This document shows positions 15,076-24,076 of a stretch of DNA of 62,500 bases, piece by piece; within the stretch, counting starts at the first letter, position 1, and each line of letters starts with the position of its first letter. The translations under genes were made by a program, and so were the position numbers. Origin of the DNA: DASVAL01 sp035649575 (GTDB taxonomy: Bacteria; Planctomycetota; UBA1135; UBA2386); NCBI GenBank assembly GCA_035649575.1, contig DASRJH010000044.1:1-62500 (forward strand), given 5' to 3'. The notes beneath the pieces were generated by a model that searched no databases, was not told the DNA's origin, and saw nothing but the letters and a program-made list of their open reading frames with translations.

Positions 15076-18000
15076 CTACTTGGTCGGCGGATTCACTTCG
15101 CGGATCACCGCGCCGCGTTGCTCGCTCAGGACGAGCACCGCGTAGCGCGAGGCGCCTGCGTTCGGATCGTCGGACAACGACGCGTAGTCGAAGCGGCCGC
15201 GCAGGTCGGTGTAACCGTCCTTGTGGAAGCGCACCGTGCCGTTCTGCAGGCGCGCGAAGACCTTGACGTAGGTCTTGGACAGCGGGTTGTTGTTGCCGGG
15301 CTCGGTGACCGCGACCTGGCCGTAGGACTCGAGGAAGCGCACCGACAGCGCGTTGGCGAAGTACTGGCGCGAGCGCACGATGCCGGCGCCGCGCACTTCG
15401 ACGAGCACGTTCTTCTGGTGGAACTGTTGCGGCAGTTCGAAGGCGAGCTCGGTCTTCGTCTTGTCGAGGTCGCGCGCCTCGCGCAGATTCGGCTGCACGA
15501 AGGCCGCCGTGGTGCCGTTCGCATCGGCGAACGGTTGCGCCGAGAACGCGAACTCGACGTCGAGCTCGTAGTAGCGCACCTCGCACTGGGCGAGGTTCCG
15601 GTACGACATCAAGACGTTCTTGCCGTCGATCGCGAGCTCGAGCGCGGGGGCCGTGGCCGCCAGCGAATCCTGCGTGATCTCGGACGCCGCGGGTCCGGCC
15701 CTGCCCTCGGCCTCGTCGAGCTGCGCGCGGATGTCGGCGAAGCGCTTCTGCCAGTGCGGGACCGCGTAGTCGGCGTAGCGCTGCGCAGTGTCGCGCGCCT
15801 TCTGCACGTCGCCCGTGAAGAAGCAGAGGTAGGCGGACAAGTAGTCGTACTGGACCTGTGTTCCGACCTTGGACGCGTCGATCCTGTTGAAGCTCGCGAG
15901 CGCCTCTTCGATGCGATCTTGCAGCAGCAGATAGTAGGTCACCGCCATCCAGTCCGCGCTGTCGAGGCGCTCGTGGTAGCCGAGCAGGTTCATCAGCGCG
16001 CCGTATTGCGCGGCGAGGTGGCTGTTGCCGATCACGCGCTGGCTGCCGAGCCGGTGCGCGCGCGGGTGCACGAGCGGGTCGAGCTCGAGCAGCTGGAACT
16101 CCTTGCGCTCGACGGGGTCGATCGTCACGAGCGGCGAGCGTAGCCACGCCCCGCAACCCCGCAGGAAATCCGCGGCGTGGCGCAGATACTCGCGTGCCGC
16201 ATCGGCATCGCGGTGCATGATGCCGTAGGACCACAGCGTGTGGTCGTAGACGTGCCGCGCGCGCAGCCGCGGCAGCAGGGCGCCGAAGAACTCGCGGTCC
16301 TTCATCCTCCAGGCGACCTTTGCGAGTTCGAGGCGCTGCACGTTGGCGCCGTCGATGTGCGCGAGCACTTCGGCGGGCGTGCCCTGCTGGGACACGTGCT
16401 CCCACGAGGTCGTGTCGACCTTGCTCGCGGTGGCGACTACGTGCAGCGTGCGCGGCTCGGCATTCGCGGCGAGTTTGCCCTTCTCGGCGGCGTGCGCCGG
16501 GTAGTGCGCGAAGTCGCCCGTGGCCGGGAAGTAGAACGCGTACTCGATGGTCGCGGTCGCGTACGGCTGCAGCTCGACGGCGACGCCGCGTGTCCAGAAG
16601 CCCTTCTGCACCGGGATCGCGCCGGCCGGAACCTGCAGCAGCACCTCGGTCGTGCGCTTGGTCGAGGTCGGGTTCGTGACGACGACCTGGCAGCCGTAGG
16701 CGACGTCGACGAGGAACTCGTCGGTGACGAAGGCATCGCGGCGCTCGCCGTTCTCGAAGCGGTAGCGGTCGTCGAGGCGGAAGAAGTTCTCGCCGAGCAG
16801 CAGCGGCGCCTGGTCGGGCGCCTTCTCGGTCTTCGAAACCTCCTTGCGCACGAGCAGCAAGGGCGTCGCGGCGCGCAGCGTGCGCTGATCGCCATTGGCC
16901 GTGATCTCGTGCTTGCCGGCTTCGAACGGCAGGTCGAGCACGCTGAGCGCCATCATCGCTTCGAGGAAGCTGCCGCCGGCCTCGACGATCGCCGACGAGA
17001 CGAAGGGCTGGTCGGGGGTAGCCGTTGCGAAGTCGATCCAGAATCGGTTCGGGGCAACGACGTCGGGCGTGGTCTGCTCGATGCGGCGGTGCCAGTAGTT
17101 GTGCTCGACGAGCAGCCTGGTCGGTTCCACGGCGCGGAACAGCCGGCGTGCTTCGCCGCGTTTGCTGAGCTCATCCACGAGTTGCACGTCGCGCTCCTGC
17201 TCTCGTCTCTCGTCGTCGGCCCGCACCTTCTCCTCGTCCTTGCCTTCGGCGAGCGCCTTGCGGGCCCGCTCTTCGGACGCCTCGGGCGCCTCGGGCGCCG
17301 CGGGCGCAGCCGCGGGCTTGTTCTGCGCCTCCGGATCCGTCGCAGGCGCTGGGGCCTTCTCGGCGGCGACCTCGAGGCCTGCGATGATGGCGCCCTTGTC
17401 GGTGTCGAGCTCCTTGCTCTTCAGCGCGAGGTCGAACAGCCTCTCGATCCGCTCGCGGTCGACGGGACGCAGCTCGAGCGCCTCGCGCAGCGATCGCGCG
17501 ATCGAGTGCTTGTTCTCACCCGCGAGACGCTGCGCGAGCAGGATCTTCTCGATCAGGTTCAGCTGCGCGAAGGACCACGGCTCGAGCCAGCCCTGCAGCG
17601 GCATGCCGAGCAGCCATTGGTCGAGGAACGTCTTGTCGGCCTTGTTGGCAAGGAACGGCTTGACGACGGCGGCGAAGAACTCGGGGTCCTTGCGGAACAG
17701 GAAGAAGTGCAGCTCGTGGCAGGCGTGCTTGCTGTACAGCTCCTGTTTCTGCGCCTGCGAGAGCTTGGGCCACCCGAGCACGAACGCGAACTGCTCGAGC
17801 GACGCATCGCGGTTCACGGTGGTCAGCAGGCTGAAGACGCTCGCGAGCGAGTCGTAGACCTCGACCCGGGCCGAGCGCGCGTCGTCGAGCACGGCTTGAC
17901 CGGCTGCCGCGACGAACTCGATGCGCTTCTGCTCGACGAAGTGCTGCGTGCCGTCGAGGGCGGCCTTCAGGTGGCGCACGCGCGGCTGCAGCGGTTGCTC

Positions 18001-21000
18001 GGGCCGCACCATCGTGTCGTAGATCGCCTGGTCGCCGTCGAGAGCCAGCACGTGCACGATCTGGCCATCGCCGAGGTCGGCCGTCTTCACACGCAGCACA
18101 CCATTCTCGTCCGGAGTCAGGTTGGCGAGGGTGGTCGTCGACCCGGGCAGGTAGTCGAGGTTCGCGTGCGTGCCCGGATCGGAGTCCGCGAGGTGAACCC
18201 CCGCCGCCGGTCCGGGCTGCCCGCCTGGCCCCCTGCGACCTCCCGCCCTGCCGCCGTACCTGCCGCCGCCGCCGCCGCCGAGGCCGACGGCCTGGTTCAG
18301 CGAGGTGTCGTCGAGCGCCCACGGATTCAGCAGCAGGCTCGGTCGATGCAGCATGTTGCCCGGGTACTTCGTCGCGAAGCGGCGCTCGAGCACGTAGCGA
18401 TACTCGTCGCCGAGCTTGCGTCCCGCGTGGTAGCTGCTCTCGGTGCGCTCTGTCTCGAAAGCGAGCAGCATCTCTTCGGTTGCGCCGCGCAGATACAGGA
18501 ACGGATCGAAGGCTGGCTGCCGGCGCGTCGCGACCACGTGCACGCGCGTCGTCTTGCTGTGGTTCGCGAGATGCACGACGAGGTCGCCGCCAGCCAGCTC
18601 GATCCCCTTCAGCTGCAGCGGCCGGGTCGGGCTCGCCTCGAGCAAACGGTCGCGGCCGACGAGCCAGTTGCCGTCCGCGTCGCCCTGGGTCACGCGCACG
18701 TCGATCCGCGTGTTCGTGTCGTGCAGACGCAGCTCGTAGTCGCCGGCCGGCAGGTCCCTGAGCTCGACGAAACCATCGGCGACGGCGAGGTGCTCGAACT
18801 CGTCGCGCTCGGAACCGAGCAACGAGAACTCGGCGCGCGTGGCTGCTTTGGCCTTGCCCTGATACGGAACGCGCAGCGTCGTGCCGACGCTGCCGTGCAG
18901 GACCGCGGGCGTGCGGCAGACAGCACCGCGCAGCGCGAAACTGCCCGCGAAGCCGCCGTCGCGGTGCATGTGCACGGCCCCGACCTGCGGCAGGGGGCCG
19001 AGCTCGATGCGACCCTGGGCGTCGCTCTGCAACGACACTTCGATGCCGTCGCGGTAGTCGCGGTGGAGAAGCTGCAGGTGGCAGGTGCGGCCGACCTGCG
19101 GCTCGCCGTCCTTGCCGCGCAATTCGATCGCGTAGCCGCCGGCCGCACGCACGAGCGTCGCGCTGCCGGTCTCGGGTGTCAGGTCCTGGCCGTTCACGGC
19201 GAACGTCGCCGTCGCGGTGCGCAGCTCGACGTCCTTGCCGGCGAGATCGCGCACCTTGCCGCGCAGCGTCGCCTGCAGCGACACGAGACGTTCGGGCACG
19301 CTGATCTCGTGCACGAGCTCGCGCTCGTCGACGAGCGTGATGCCGCGCACTTCCTGCGCCGTGCTGAGGCCGTCGATGTCGGTCGCGACGAGCGTCAGCA
19401 CCGGCTCGGTCAGCAGCTGCAGCGACACGTCGTGGTCGTCGAGACGCAGCTGCGTGCGCACGAGCAGACGCGCCTTCTGGCCCGCGATCAGCGCTTCGCG
19501 GTCGACGTGCATCGAGCCGTGCAACTGGTAGCTCTCGGCGCGGTGGCTGAACGTCTCGAGCGTCGAGCGGTTGCCCTGGCGCAGCACGATCTTCCTCGCG
19601 CCGGGCTCGGTCGAGAACGGCACGAGGATCTCGCCCTGCTCGTCGGCCGTGTACTCGCGGCCGCCGAACCACGCCGATGCGTCCTTCTGGAACACACCGG
19701 CCTCGTCGTAGACGCGCACGACCTGTCCCGCCGCGGCGCTGCGCTCGACGAGGCGCAGGCTGCCCTTGTGGATCACGGCGCGGCTGCTGATGCCGTTGCC
19801 GACGAACTCGACGACGTAGGTGCCCGGTTCGCGCAGCATCGGCAGGTCGAACGTGCGGCGCACGCGGCGCAGCGGCACATCGCTGTAGGTGTGCGTCTGT
19901 TCGACGTTGGCCACGATGCCGTCGAGCTCGATCGTCGCGTCGACGGGCCGCTGCCTCTCGACGTGGTAGCGGTAGCTGTCGATCGCGAACACCTTCACGA
20001 GCAGCGTCGGCACGTTCTTCGTGTCGACGAGCAGCTGCACGGCATCGCCGGCCGCGTATTGCGTGCGCAGCGTCGGCGGGAACGTGATCTCGACGCGCTT
20101 CTCGATCTGGTCGAGGCGCGCGGGGTCGTTGAGCAGCGAGTACCACCTCTCCATGTCGCCCTGGCCGAGCAGGATCTTCGTCTCGGCGAGCACGCCCCTG
20201 AGCCAGTCGGCGTCGAGGAACTCGGCGTATGCCTCGTAACCGTCCTCGCGCGCGAAGAAGTGCTCGAGGCACGAACGCACGAGCTGCTCGTCGTCGCCGA
20301 TCGCCGGCAGGCCGGTCGGGAACTGGCTGCCTGCGTTGACGTGCTCGTCGGCGCGACCGTACTTGAGCAGGTGGGCCTCCGAGGGGTGACCGCTGCGGCG
20401 CGGCAGCCGGATGTAGGCGACGAACCGTTCCTTGTCGGGCGCGCCCTGCGACAGATCGTGCTGCAGCCAGTGGAACAGCACGTGGGCCTTCAGCGAGTTG
20501 TGCGCCGGCGACAGCCGTTGCGCGAACGCCCACAACCGCGCGAGCTGGGCGCCGCGCGCTTGCAGATCGGTCTGCCACTGCGTGTCCGCGCTCGGTGCAA
20601 GGCGCAGCAGGTAGGCGTTCACGAAGGCCGGCGCCTGCAGCAGCGCGGGGCGCAGGCGCGCGCACTCTTCGAGCTGGGCTCGCCGCAGCTCGCGGTGGAT
20701 CGCCAGCGAACCGAAGCCTCCGCTCTGCGGGTGGTCGAGGTCGCGCACGATCAGCGCCGGCAGATTGTCGACGTCCGGTCGCTTCAGGCGCGTCAGCAGG
20801 CTGCGCAGCGTGTCGGCGTCGAGGCTCGTGCTCGCGAGGGCGGCGAGCGCGCGGTCTTGGAAACCGTCGACGGTGCCGGGATACCGCCGCAGTGCGCGCA
20901 TCGTCAGTGCCGTGTTCGACAGAAGTTCCGGGTCGAGCCGCGTCGGCAGGTCGGACTGTGCGCCCGGCACGATGCGCTGGTGGTTCCACTGGAGTCCGAG

Positions 21001-21348
21001 GCGCTGGCGCAGGAAGTCGTAGGTGCGTTCCTGGTTGTCACTGAAACTCAGCAGCGCTTCGCGATTCTCGATCTCGTAGACGCGCTGGGTGTGACCGTGG
21101 CGCTGGATCCAGATTCCGAGCAGCTTGCGCACGGTCCCGAAGTCGCGCGCGTCGAGCCGTTCGCGGCAGTGGTAGTAGTACCAGTCCTCGGTGCCCGGAA
21201 TCAGCGTGTCGGCCACCTTGCCGCGGTCGGCCGCGAGCGCGTAGGTCTCCGCGAATCCGATCGGCGTGCCCTGGGCAGAGAGTGCCGCGGCGAGGGCTAA
21301 GAGGGTGAGCAGGGCAGCGTGGTGGGTGCGGTGACGGTGACGGTGCAT
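15076..21348 (-). CDS. Very large exported protein, possibly macroglobulin-like
   Basis: 2090 aa. The start CAT at 21346-21348 was chosen because it opens a signal peptide (HHAALLTLLALAAALSAQG) and has GGAG 8-11 bases upstream; an in-frame extension further 5' is Arg-rich and non-coding in style. Residues about 415-560 and onward are strand-rich (YAAGDAVQLLVDTKNVPTL, GTYVVEFVGNGISSRAV) and recall the MG-type beta domains of bacterial alpha-2-macroglobulins, but I find no thioester CxEQ. A Gly/Arg-rich insert lies near 1020-1050 and a charged Ala/Glu-rich coiled stretch near 1335-1400. Later parts mix helical and beta segments. It stands alone, divergent from the LanC-like gene. Function unknown. 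Confidence 0.7.
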   Translation of the reverse strand: MHRHRHRTHHAALLTLLALAAALSAQGTPIGFAETYALAADRGKVADTLIPGTEDWYYYHCRERLDARDFGTVRKLLGIWIQRHGHTQRVYEIENREALLSFSDNQERTYDFLRQRLGLQWNHQRIVPGAQSDLPTRLDPELLSNTALTMRALRRYPGTVDGFQDRALAALASTSLDADTLRSLLTRLKRPDVDNLPALIVRDLDHPQSGGFGSLAIHRELRRAQLEECARLRPALLQAPAFVNAYLLRLAPSADTQWQTDLQARGAQLARLWAFAQRLSPAHNSLKAHVLFHWLQHDLSQGAPDKERFVAYIRLPRRSGHPSEAHLLKYGRADEHVNAGSQFPTGLPAIGDDEQLVRSCLEHFFAREDGYEAYAEFLDADWLRGVLAETKILLGQGDMERWYSLLNDPARLDQIEKRVEITFPPTLRTQYAAGDAVQLLVDTKNVPTLLVKVFAIDSYRYHVERQRPVDATIELDGIVANVEQTHTYSDVPLRRVRRTFDLPMLREPGTYVVEFVGNGISSRAVIHKGSLRLVERSAAAGQVVRVYDEAGVFQKDASAWFGGREYTADEQGEILVPFSTEPGARKIVLRQGNRSTLETFSHRAESYQLHGSMHVDREALIAGQKARLLVRTQLRLDDHDVSLQLLTEPVLTLVATDIDGLSTAQEVRGITLVDERELVHEISVPERLVSLQATLRGKVRDLAGKDVELRTATATFAVNGQDLTPETGSATLVRAAGGYAIELRGKDGEPQVGRTCHLQLLHRDYRDGIEVSLQSDAQGRIELGPLPQVGAVHMHRDGGFAGSFALRGAVCRTPAVLHGSVGTTLRVPYQGKAKAATRAEFSLLGSERDEFEHLAVADGFVELRDLPAGDYELRLHDTNTRIDVRVTQGDADGNWLVGRDRLLEASPTRPLQLKGIELAGGDLVVHLANHSKTTRVHVVATRRQPAFDPFLYLRGATEEMLLAFETERTESSYHAGRKLGDEYRYVLERRFATKYPGNMLHRPSLLLNPWALDDTSLNQAVGLGGGGGGRYGGRAGGRRGPGGQPGPAAGVHLADSDPGTHANLDYLPGSTTTLANLTPDENGVLRVKTADLGDGQIVHVLALDGDQAIYDTMVRPEQPLQPRVRHLKAALDGTQHFVEQKRIEFVAAAGQAVLDDARSARVEVYDSLASVFSLLTTVNRDASLEQFAFVLGWPKLSQAQKQELYSKHACHELHFFLFRKDPEFFAAVVKPFLANKADKTFLDQWLLGMPLQGWLEPWSFAQLNLIEKILLAQRLAGENKHSIARSLREALELRPVDRERIERLFDLALKSKELDTDKGAIIAGLEVAAEKAPAPATDPEAQNKPAAAPAAPEAPEASEERARKALAEGKDEEKVRADDERREQERDVQLVDELSKRGEARRLFRAVEPTRLLVEHNYWHRRIEQTTPDVVAPNRFWIDFATATPDQPFVSSAIVEAGGSFLEAMMALSVLDLPFEAGKHEITANGDQRTLRAATPLLLVRKEVSKTEKAPDQAPLLLGENFFRLDDRYRFENGERRDAFVTDEFLVDVAYGCQVVVTNPTSTKRTTEVLLQVPAGAIPVQKGFWTRGVAVELQPYATATIEYAFYFPATGDFAHYPAHAAEKGKLAANAEPRTLHVVATASKVDTTSWEHVSQQGTPAEVLAHIDGANVQRLELAKVAWRMKDREFFGALLPRLRARHVYDHTLWSYGIMHRDADAAREYLRHAADFLRGCGAWLRSPLVTIDPVERKEFQLLELDPLVHPRAHRLGSQRVIGNSHLAAQYGALMNLLGYHERLDSADWMAVTYYLLLQDRIEEALASFNRIDASKVGTQVQYDYLSAYLCFFTGDVQKARDTAQRYADYAVPHWQKRFADIRAQLDEAEGRAGPAASEITQDSLAATAPALELAIDGKNVLMSYRNLAQCEVRYYELDVEFAFSAQPFADANGTTAAFVQPNLREARDLDKTKTELAFELPQQFHQKNVLVEVRGAGIVRSRQYFANALSVRFLESYGQVAVTEPGNNNPLSKTYVKVFARLQNGTVRFHKDGYTDLRGRFDYASLSDDPNAGASRYAVLVLSEQRGAVIREVNPPTK

Positions 21349-21633
21349 GAACGGCTCCAGACGGTGATCGAGCGCCCAATGAGAACGGCGCAGCGCGTTG
21401 TCGGCTCGGTGGATTGTGCCGCCGGGGCGGGCAGTACTCCGCGAGCTTGCGGGATTCCGCGGCAACGGCGGCGGCGCAGGAATGCCGTTCGCGCGATCCG
21501 GTTCCGCAGGAGGCGGTCCGGTGTGTCGCCGTGCGGGATACCAGGTTGGCGGGCGGGCCGAACGGCCCCTTGCTGCGGCCATGACCGCGATACGTGCGCC
21601 TGCTCTGCGAGTAGTCTTCACCCAGGAGTTGCC

Positions 21634-23064
21634 ATGCGTCTCTACCTTCGCTTCGCGTTCGCCGTGCTCGTCGGCTCCGTGGTCGTGCCGAGCCAGGACC
21701 CGACTCCACCCGATCCGCTGCGCGACACCGTGCGCGGAGCGCTTGCGTGGATCTCAAAGCAGGCCGTGCCGGTCCGCGGCGTCGATGGTGCCGTGCTGTT
21801 CCCGGCGAGCGAGGGCAGCAAGCAGCTGCCGCAGACGAACGTGTATGGAGGCAGCGCGGGTGTCCTGATCTTCCTCGAGAATGCGGCCGCCGTGTTCGGA
21901 GACGCGGCCGCTCGCGAGCTCGCCGACCGCACCGCGAAGGGGCTGCGCAGCGCCCGCCGCGTCGACAGCCACGAGCGTGCGTCGTGGACCAAGGGCAGTG
22001 CCATGGGGGTCACGGGGCTCTACACCGGCGATGCCGGCGTCGGCCAGGCCTTCCTCGTGCGCCACGCCTTGCGCGGGGATGCCGAAGCTCTGGCGACGGC
22101 GATCGACATCGGTGACGCACTGCTCGCGCGTGCCCGCGACGAAGACGGCGCGCTGTCGTGGGACAAGCAGCCGGACATCATCTTCGGCAACGCCGGTACC
22201 GCTCTGTTCCTGCTCGAGCTCGGTTTGGCCAGCAAGGCCGAGAAGTTCCTCGATGCCGCCCGGGCTGCCGGCCGCGGCCTGCTCGCGGAGGCCGTGCGTG
22301 TGCCGTCGAAACCAGACCCGGCGCGAAAGCTGCCGACCTGGGTGCTCAGCATGGGTGGGGCGCAGATACACATGCCGAACTTCAGCCACGGGACCGCGGG
22401 TGTGGCCTACGCGCTCGCGCGCATCGGGGCGCAGACGGGTGATGCGGAACTGCTGCAGGCCGGCGTGGACGGTGCGCAGTGGCTGATCGAGAACGCGGTC
22501 GTCGATGGCGAAGGCCTCAAGTGGGCTGCATCCGACCAGGGTCACGCTTCGTACATGGCAGGCTGGTGTCACGGCCCTCCTGGAACAGGTCGGCTGTTCC
22601 TGCTGCTGCACGCGATCACCGGTGAGGCGCGCTACCTCGACGTGGCGCGGAAGGGTGCGCGGTTCGTCATCGACTACGCCGCGAACGCGGAGAAGAGCAG
22701 TGCCGACGGAGAGATGCCCTACGTGCCGCCGAGCTTCTGCTGCGGCGCCGCCGGCGTGGTCGATTTCTTCTGCGATCTGACGCGCGTCACGCACGACGCG
22801 ACGGCCGCCGCGTTCGCGAAGAAGGCCGGGGACTACCTGATCGAGGTTGCGGTCGCCGATGGCGATGGACGCAAGTGGAAGAACGGCCGCAGCGCACCCG
22901 GTGGTCCGGTGGCCGCGAGCAGCACTGGCTACAACGTCGACCTGATGCTCGGTGCGGCCGGCGAAGCGTTGGCTTTGCTGCGCCTGATGACGATCGACCG
23001 CGCCGAGGATCCGGTGCGCTCCATGCCCGACCGCACAGTCGCGGCGCCACGGGCGAAGAAGTAG
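21634..23064 (+). CDS. LanC-like protein with signal peptide and altered zinc site
   Basis: 476 aa with a signal peptide at about 1-20. The double alpha-barrel repeats of LanC-like cyclases are visible as GG-containing blocks: VYGGSAGV, GLYTGDAGVGQAF, NFSHGTAGVAYAL (His252), GWCHGPPGTGRL (Cys312) and SFCCGAAGVVDFF (Cys369-Cys370). In NisC-type cyclases the zinc is held by Cys, Cys and His, the last two as CHG. Here CHG reads CCG, so the His ligand would be Cys. No lanthipeptide precursor or LanB gene is nearby. It may be an exported LanC-like enzyme or a glycosidase-like barrel rather than a lantibiotic cyclase. AGGAG at 21624-21628 supports the ATG at 21634. Confidence 0.8.
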   Translation: MRLYLRFAFAVLVGSVVVPSQDPTPPDPLRDTVRGALAWISKQAVPVRGVDGAVLFPASEGSKQLPQTNVYGGSAGVLIFLENAAAVFGDAAARELADRTAKGLRSARRVDSHERASWTKGSAMGVTGLYTGDAGVGQAFLVRHALRGDAEALATAIDIGDALLARARDEDGALSWDKQPDIIFGNAGTALFLLELGLASKAEKFLDAARAAGRGLLAEAVRVPSKPDPARKLPTWVLSMGGAQIHMPNFSHGTAGVAYALARIGAQTGDAELLQAGVDGAQWLIENAVVDGEGLKWAASDQGHASYMAGWCHGPPGTGRLFLLLHAITGEARYLDVARKGARFVIDYAANAEKSSADGEMPYVPPSFCCGAAGVVDFFCDLTRVTHDATAAAFAKKAGDYLIEVAVADGDGRKWKNGRSAPGGPVAASSTGYNVDLMLGAAGEALALLRLMTIDRAEDPVRSMPDRTVAAPRAKK

Positions 23065-23083
23065 CCGACGACGTTGACCTGGG

Positions 23084-23875
23084 CTATCGCGCCGGCGTGC
23101 TGGTGCCGCTCTGCACACCAGTAGCGGTTTCACGGTCAGCTAGCAGGCGGAGGTAGGTGTCGATCAGCTCCGGACCGTGCACTGGCGTCCAGTGGCCGGA
23201 GACGATGCACTCGAACGGCAGGCCGAGTGCGACCAGGCGGCGCAGCGTGCGTGGGTACTCCTGCACGTTGGCACTGTCGAGGTTGCCGAGTTGCTCCTTC
23301 AAGATGCAGCCACCGTAGAGCACTCGCTGCCCGGGGAAGTAGACGAGCAGGCCGTCCTCGGTGTGCGACGGGCCGAGGTACAGCGTGCGGATCGCGCCGT
23401 CTTGCAGACTCGTGTCTTCGGCGATCGTCTGCGACGGACGCGCGAGCGGCATCACCGGGTAGTCGGGGAACGTGGTGCGGATGTCGCGGATCAAGCGATC
23501 CCAGTGCAGCTCGAGCAACCGTGCAGTGCGCTGCGTCGCCAGCACATCGGCCCCGATGCTGAGCCAGTAGGCGGTGCCGCCGGCACGGTCGTGGTGGTAG
23601 TTGGTCAGCAGCACCTGGCGCACCGGCAATGGCGTGATCTCGCGGATGCGCTCGTGCAGTAGCTGCGCGGTGTGTGGCGTCCACGTTGCACCGATCAGGG
23701 TGACGCCCTGTTCGCCGACGTAGACCATCGAGTTCTCGGGTGCGAAGAAGGTGTCTTCGGCGACCCACAGCGGGCCACGGAGGTGCGTGAGGCGCACGGT
23801 CGGTTCGGCGTCCACCGGTGCGGTGGCGCATGACGTGACGAGCAGCAACGGAAACATGGCAAACGAGACGTGCAT
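23084..23875 (-). CDS. Subclass B2-type (CphA-like) metallo-beta-lactamase lipoprotein
   Basis: 263 aa. The N-terminus is a lipoprotein signal with lipobox VTSC (Cys16), so the mature protein should be membrane-anchored outside the cytoplasm. The fold markers are those of B2 enzymes, not B1: NYHHDRAGG gives Asn92, His94 and Asp96 (N116, H118, D120 in standard numbering), GPSHTEDG gives His171 (H196), YGGCILKEQLGNL gives Cys190, Lys193 and Asn198 (C221, K224, N233), and SGHWTPVHGPELID gives His228 (H263). B2 enzymes hydrolyse carbapenems with a single zinc. ENSMVYVGEQGVTLIGATWTP also matches the family. Activity is inferred. The start at 23875 was chosen for the signal peptide. It lies 201 bp downstream of the transaldolase gene. 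Confidence 0.92.
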   Translation of the reverse strand: MHVSFAMFPLLLVTSCATAPVDAEPTVRLTHLRGPLWVAEDTFFAPENSMVYVGEQGVTLIGATWTPHTAQLLHERIREITPLPVRQVLLTNYHHDRAGGTAYWLSIGADVLATQRTARLLELHWDRLIRDIRTTFPDYPVMPLARPSQTIAEDTSLQDGAIRTLYLGPSHTEDGLLVYFPGQRVLYGGCILKEQLGNLDSANVQEYPRTLRRLVALGLPFECIVSGHWTPVHGPELIDTYLRLLADRETATGVQSGTSTPAR

Positions 23876-24076
23876 CGCGGTGATTCGATCCGAGCCACGT
23901 CGACGGCACAACTCGAAGCCGCCGCGTCAGCCCGCGAACGCGACCGCGTCAGCGATTGCACCTCCTCGAGGCGCGCCTGGCATTGCACGAGGCACAGCGG
24001 CACCAGAATCCCGACGTTCGCGCCTACGAGCCATGCTGGCGAGCTGGACCGCGCTTGCGCGTCGCGAAGCCGCCGG

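Noticed and set aside
16177..21300. 1707-codon open frame on the plus strand, antisense to the 2090-aa gene
   Set aside because: Its translation is rich in Arg, His, Val and Leu with no domain, signal or ribosome site. Long antisense frames arise here because GC-rich third positions remove stop codons.
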